Origin: CAYSDL01 sp964429875
Lineage (GTDB): Bacteria; Fidelibacterota; Marinisomatia; SCGC-AAA003-L08; D37C17
DNA: 19,237 bases
Assembly (NCBI GenBank): GCA_964429875.1
Contig: CAYSDL010000026.1
Coordinates: forward strand, 1-19,237
Reading direction: 5' to 3'
This document shows positions 16,901 through 19,237 of this stretch, in pieces. Within the stretch, counting starts at the first letter, position 1; the number at the start of each line of letters is the position of its first letter. Position numbers and translations under genes: made by a program. The notes beneath the pieces are model-generated. The model made no database searches. It was not told the DNA's origin and worked only from the letters and a program-made list of their open reading frames with translations.

Positions 16901-17102
16901 TATCTTTCATATAAATATTTTGATTATTTAGTTTATAATAAATACTGGCTGAGTTAATCATATAAGATTCATAGTCAGTAAACATTTCAATATTTAAAGG
17001 AATGTTTGAATAAATATTGTTTTCAGGTTGATGATCTATGATCTGAGAAAACAATAAATGTAATGTAAAACTACATAATATAATTTTTCTATAGCTGATC
17101 AA
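13971..17102 (-). CDS. Large secreted beta-barrel-like outer-membrane protein
   Basis: The 1043 residues start at a TTG (17102); no ATG keeps the signal peptide (YRKIILCSFTLHLLFSQ). Residues about 22-130 and 135-235 look like two Ig-like beta domains. The rest alternates hydrophobic strands and polar loops and ends in Phe (KINLSYKF), as outer-membrane barrels do. Loops carry Asp/Asn-rich calcium-binding-like stretches (DFDNNGIYTDGEP, DYNSNGIYDS) and paired Cys (DCSAYNTSEC; TCEDSSGEII followed by DC), which fit an oxidised extracellular environment. No TonB plug or known porin signature is recognised. It lies three bases after the FecR gene and 11 before the cyclase. It could be the sensed or assembled surface component of this set. 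The localisation is fairly sure; the function is not. Confidence 0.7.
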   Translation of the reverse strand: MISYRKIILCSFTLHLLFSQIIDHQPENNIYSNIPLNIEMFTDYESYMINSASIYYKLNNQNIYMKDNLNKISDNYYGYVIPGDFIDGKYINYYFLLELNDGSYVSYPDQNPHNFPISIRIDSMIQENEEDEQLSYLDAIYQIIYPNENQRVINEDLVISLSYFGMENLSLEDIRFFLDDRDLTLYTKIRENNLVFIPRNLSNGEHTVKVILVNKEGIKYNPIIWSFNIVEDVDNKDIIFNGKVWNDYNDNQVDNTSSETNTTNLTFNFDSDWANINGKFKKSSLENEFSQPKDRFSIDINLNDLFFINLGDFYPNLNEFVISGNRVRGIGIKFKSNLFKLDFISGEVAKSIQGRSDESVVITDYYSIYNEESLSDEYFIDISRASYNFARELNGLRLAFSNKNRLSIGINLLKVKDDIGSVNMNFPNSIISLPYDLEIFNTFNSDQFIDFDNNGIYTDGEPVYSIDYNSNGIYDSESTLTIDTQYFLSDPELIKLESSILIEDCSAYNTSECIDGNIYTLIRYAWEIEISYENLDYLEQLYNIDDVIYLSNQWSGDKPKDNVVIGTDFSLTNKKNNLRVKSSFAISLYNENIWDGGITNSQIDALDGYEDCFIGRTYEQAGLDLLIEGSYWENCQAYSSSGDLIELSDYIDVFGTSLNDFPDLEDYSDFFMFTVDNIPLPSVVDKIKNGESIKLNDIFNSPDVAYEIDFSLKVLKQHMNFGLKQIGESFYTLGNPYMQKDVREEYINNSIRLLDNRLFLIMKWNKITNGLLLDNQSISNKYNMNVSYYPGIELPSFNLSFGKDLRESGNDSQGYNSFNWILADPQLVGDIDTCEDSSGEIIDGIDNEADCVQIEGEYDNRKETITDSYNFSINHKFNFIYDHNISLSFFNSLKKDELYYELGFINGIEDMDYVSPKSKSNNFGINLRTQYNYNWESNFQFSRSYFDYAQEASPYYQVQRVSTFSPGFSYSTDYLLEKIGGGINYSKGTGSNEYVQFGIKLYATLQFRNNINMNINYNFKNKDIKNDDNYNNSLFKINLSYKF

Positions 17103-17105
17103 ACT

Positions 17106-17879
17106 TTACTCGTTGTATTTAATTATAATTTCTTTTTCTTCACCTGAAAGAGATATAACAGTAATTATCAATTGATTAATTTCAATTTGTTCATCAACTT
17201 CTCCTGTATCTTCAACATCAATTTGCTCGTCATCTATTTGCTCTTCATCAATATCTAATTCAATATCAGAAGATTGCATTTCATTTAATATTTCTGTATC
17301 AGCTGGAGTAATAATTTCAGAATTGATTTGTCCATCTGGCGTGGAAGTCACTTTCAAGTTTCTACTTAAACGAATAATTTTATTAGATTCTTTATTTAAT
17401 ATTTCAACAATCCCCTCAAAACCATAAAACTTATCGCCAAAATCTAGATTTGAATCTAAAATAAAACTAGTTCCTTTAACTGAAGCAACAGACGTTGGAG
17501 TAACTATAGTAAATTCATCTTTCTTCTGTTTTGAGACATCAAGTTTAATTAAACCATTACCAATATTTAATCGTTTATTTATAAATTTATTATCAGATTG
17601 ACCTCTTACATATAATTCGGAATTCTTATGTATTTTTATTGTTGTCCCATCATCTAAATAAGAAAACTTCACAAAACCATCAGTACCAGTTATAATCAAG
17701 TCATCGTTAAATAATTCAGAACCAATTTTCAAAGAATTTGAAATCTCTTTATCAGAATATTTTTTATATTTCACAGCACCATTAGATTTAGTAGTCACTG
17801 CTATAGTTTCTTCAGAGAACGCTCCACTAAAGAGGATAAATAAAGAAATTGTAATTTTTAAAATAAAATTATTATTCAA
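17106..17879 (-). CDS. FecR-domain periplasmic protein
   Basis: The 257 residues have a signal peptide (FILKITISLFILFSGAFS) and a FecR-type beta domain at about 55-165. It reads GTDGFVKFSYLDDGTTIKIHKNSELYV, then LNIGNGLIKLDVS, FTIVTPTSVASVKGTSF and FEGIVEIL. FecR domains act in the periplasm, classically relaying a signal to a sigma factor; in FCB-type bacteria stand-alone copies often sit beside CHASE2 cyclases. No sigma factor or anti-sigma region is seen here. A very acidic repeated stretch (DEEQIDDEQIDVED, about 210-225) precedes the C-terminal strand. The start is TTG, overlapping the upstream gene by eight bases, with an AGAGGT ribosome site just before it. Confidence 0.85.
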   Translation of the reverse strand: MNNNFILKITISLFILFSGAFSEETIAVTTKSNGAVKYKKYSDKEISNSLKIGSELFNDDLIITGTDGFVKFSYLDDGTTIKIHKNSELYVRGQSDNKFINKRLNIGNGLIKLDVSKQKKDEFTIVTPTSVASVKGTSFILDSNLDFGDKFYGFEGIVEILNKESNKIIRLSRNLKVTSTPDGQINSEIITPADTEILNEMQSSDIELDIDEEQIDDEQIDVEDTGEVDEQIEINQLIITVISLSGEEKEIIIKYNE

Positions 17880-19182
17880 CTTCTACCTCTATAATGTTTA
17901 GTTCACCTGAATTTAATTTATTAACTAATTCTATCAAAAAGTTTACAGACATATTTTCACCATTGACATTAATTATTGGATTAAGATTAACAAAAGATGA
18001 AAGTTCTCCATCAATTCCAAATAGTTCATTGTATTTATCCTCACCAATTAAAATTTTTAAATTTTCAAAATTTTCATCACTAGGCAATGAAGACTCAGTT
18101 GACATTTCCATTGACTGAATAGTGAATATAAATATATTACTATAATCTTCAATTAAACCACTTGTTGACTGATAAGATCTTAAAAGCTGCCAAACGTATG
18201 TTTTCCCAAATTCAAGATTAGCTACATTTGAGAAAGGATACTGAAAAGTATTAGCATTCGGGTCTATCGGATGAAAACCAGATTCTATTGGAAGTGTTGA
18301 ATAATCTTCAATAGCTTCTGATAATGATGAATGGTCATTGCTTCTAAATTCACAAACTCGAATAGAAAGATCACAATTATTACAATAATCAGCATTCCAT
18401 TGAAATACAGGGTTTGATGACATCTCTACGTTTAACAATGTATCAGATAAACTAGAAGACCCAGGACTGATCAAATCAATATATGAAGGGACAAATACTT
18501 CAATCTCTTTTGTTAACTCATCAATTTCCTCACTACCATTATCACCCCCTCTTAAATAAAAATTGAAATAATATACACCATTTGGCAATCTACCTAAAGA
18601 AAGGAAGGTCTCAGTTAAATTATCAATTTGTGCATCTTCAATATATATATTATGATTTTCAAGATGAAAAGTAGTTCCTTGTTGTAAAAATTGTGTGTCA
18701 AAATTCAAATCTGTATTTCTAAAACTTAGTTGAGATAAATTATTTGGGATATTATCTAACCTGACAGTTCCATCAACTAAAGTTTTTGGACCCTCAGAAT
18801 AGGAAGTTAATTCAGGAACAAACATTTTGATTTCAAAATCAAACCATAGTTTATTTATTCCGTGTTCTTCTGTGGGAATGATACCTAATGATTCATAATA
18901 AGCAGTACATAAATCATCATCTTCTAAAGGACATAAAAGATCAGGATTAGAAATACACTGTGAACTAAGTAATGCATCAGACATATCAATTGAATAATCA
19001 AATAGTAAAACGTTAGACTGTCCTGATTCAAGATCTATGGCACTTAAATAATACCCTATAATGTCTTCATTGAAAAAATTTTCATTAATATTTACATTAT
19101 CAGTACAATCATCAGATAACAAAGGACTGAATAATAAAAAAATAATAAAATTAAGAGATATGTATTTGAAATTTTCTATCAT
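17872..19182 (-). CDS. Secreted protein with Fn3/Ig-like region, unknown function
   Basis: The 436 residues have an N-terminal signal peptide (ISLNFIIFLLFSPLLS); no lipobox is present although a Cys follows closely. The first 230 residues are beta-rich, with several Cys near the start (CISNPDLLCPLEDDDLC). A segment at about 235-350 reads as an Ig/Fn3-like domain of the ISPG...NPVFQW...GKTYVWQL type, common in secreted proteins of Marinimicrobia and Fibrobacterota. The C-terminus is acidic and ends in a short helical region. It is the first gene of the long operon. The product probably acts in the periplasm or at the surface with the FecR and barrel proteins. I cannot assign a family name. Confidence 0.7.
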   Translation of the reverse strand: MIENFKYISLNFIIFLLFSPLLSDDCTDNVNINENFFNEDIIGYYLSAIDLESGQSNVLLFDYSIDMSDALLSSQCISNPDLLCPLEDDDLCTAYYESLGIIPTEEHGINKLWFDFEIKMFVPELTSYSEGPKTLVDGTVRLDNIPNNLSQLSFRNTDLNFDTQFLQQGTTFHLENHNIYIEDAQIDNLTETFLSLGRLPNGVYYFNFYLRGGDNGSEEIDELTKEIEVFVPSYIDLISPGSSSLSDTLLNVEMSSNPVFQWNADYCNNCDLSIRVCEFRSNDHSSLSEAIEDYSTLPIESGFHPIDPNANTFQYPFSNVANLEFGKTYVWQLLRSYQSTSGLIEDYSNIFIFTIQSMEMSTESSLPSDENFENLKILIGEDKYNELFGIDGELSSFVNLNPIINVNGENMSVNFLIELVNKLNSGELNIIEVEVE

Positions 19183-19220
19183 AACAATTATTTAAATAAA
19201 TATATCATAAATTAACTAAT

Positions 19221-19226
19221 ATTATA
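19221..19226 (-). promoter_or_regulatory. Possible -10 box of the ten-gene operon
   Basis: On the minus strand TATAAT lies 38 bases before the ATG of the first operon gene. Any -35 box would fall beyond the window edge, and AT-rich DNA gives such matches by chance. Position is the main support: this is the only gap ahead of a ten-gene run with no internal room for promoters. Confidence 0.25.
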
Positions 19227-19237
19227 ATAAAAAAGGC

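Noticed and set aside
17894..18118. Plus-strand frame opposite the secreted-protein gene
   Set aside because: It is antisense to a coding frame with a signal peptide and operon spacing, and has no independent support.
1..19237. CRISPR array, tRNA or rRNA genes
   Set aside because: No regularly spaced repeats were seen, and the non-coding gaps are too short and AT-rich to hold a cloverleaf or rRNA.

Overview
The window is strongly AT-rich bacterial DNA, and every gene I can support lies on the minus strand. The gene set suggests a marine Gram-negative bacterium of the Marinimicrobia (SAR406) / Fibrobacterota-Chlorobiota-Bacteroidota (FCB) neighbourhood. The pointers are a PorX-like response regulator with a PglZ domain next to tsaE, a CHASE2 adenylate cyclase, a FecR protein and a beta-barrel-like secreted protein with Cys-paired, Asp/Asn-rich loops. 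The lineage is an inference from gene content, not from a marker-gene search.

Right part (19182 down to 4802): ten genes run head to tail with gaps of at most 11 bases or overlaps of 4 to 11 bases, so they are probably one long operon. In transcription order they are a secreted protein with an Ig/Fn3-like region, a FecR-domain protein, a 1043-residue probable outer-membrane protein, a CHASE2 class III adenylate cyclase, a PorX-like response regulator-PglZ phosphatase, tsaE and tsaB (tRNA t6A synthesis), accD (fatty-acid synthesis), guaA (GMP synthesis) and glmS (amino-sugar synthesis). Envelope sensing and signalling genes come first and core biosynthesis genes last.

Left part (about 30 to 4819): directly at the glmS stop codon a 4.75-kb island begins. 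It is bounded by a near-perfect inverted repeat of about 32 bp (47-77 and 4776-4807; two substitutions and one indel). It is also bounded by a 19-bp direct repeat of the glmS 3' end (30-48 and 4801-4819). The far copy still encodes Ser-Val-Thr-Val-Glu-stop, and its only two differences from the resident glmS are synonymous. This is the signature of an element integrated at the 3' end of glmS. No transposase or integrase is visible inside the window.

The island cargo, in transcription order, is: a short HTH protein resembling the C-terminal part of serine recombinases; an 893-residue fusion of an N6-methyltransferase-like core with a degenerate catalytic motif IV, a type I specificity (TRD)-like domain and a C-terminal Schlafen-type AlbA_2 domain; a CFI-box C-terminal domain protein; a 75-residue orphan; a 54-residue two-helix membrane protein; and a 94-residue membrane protein resembling DUF6804. 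The last five look like one operon. I infer a candidate defence or conflict system carried as cargo at glmS: a single-chain DNA-recognition and putative nuclease protein with a membrane-linked accessory set. The function is unproven.
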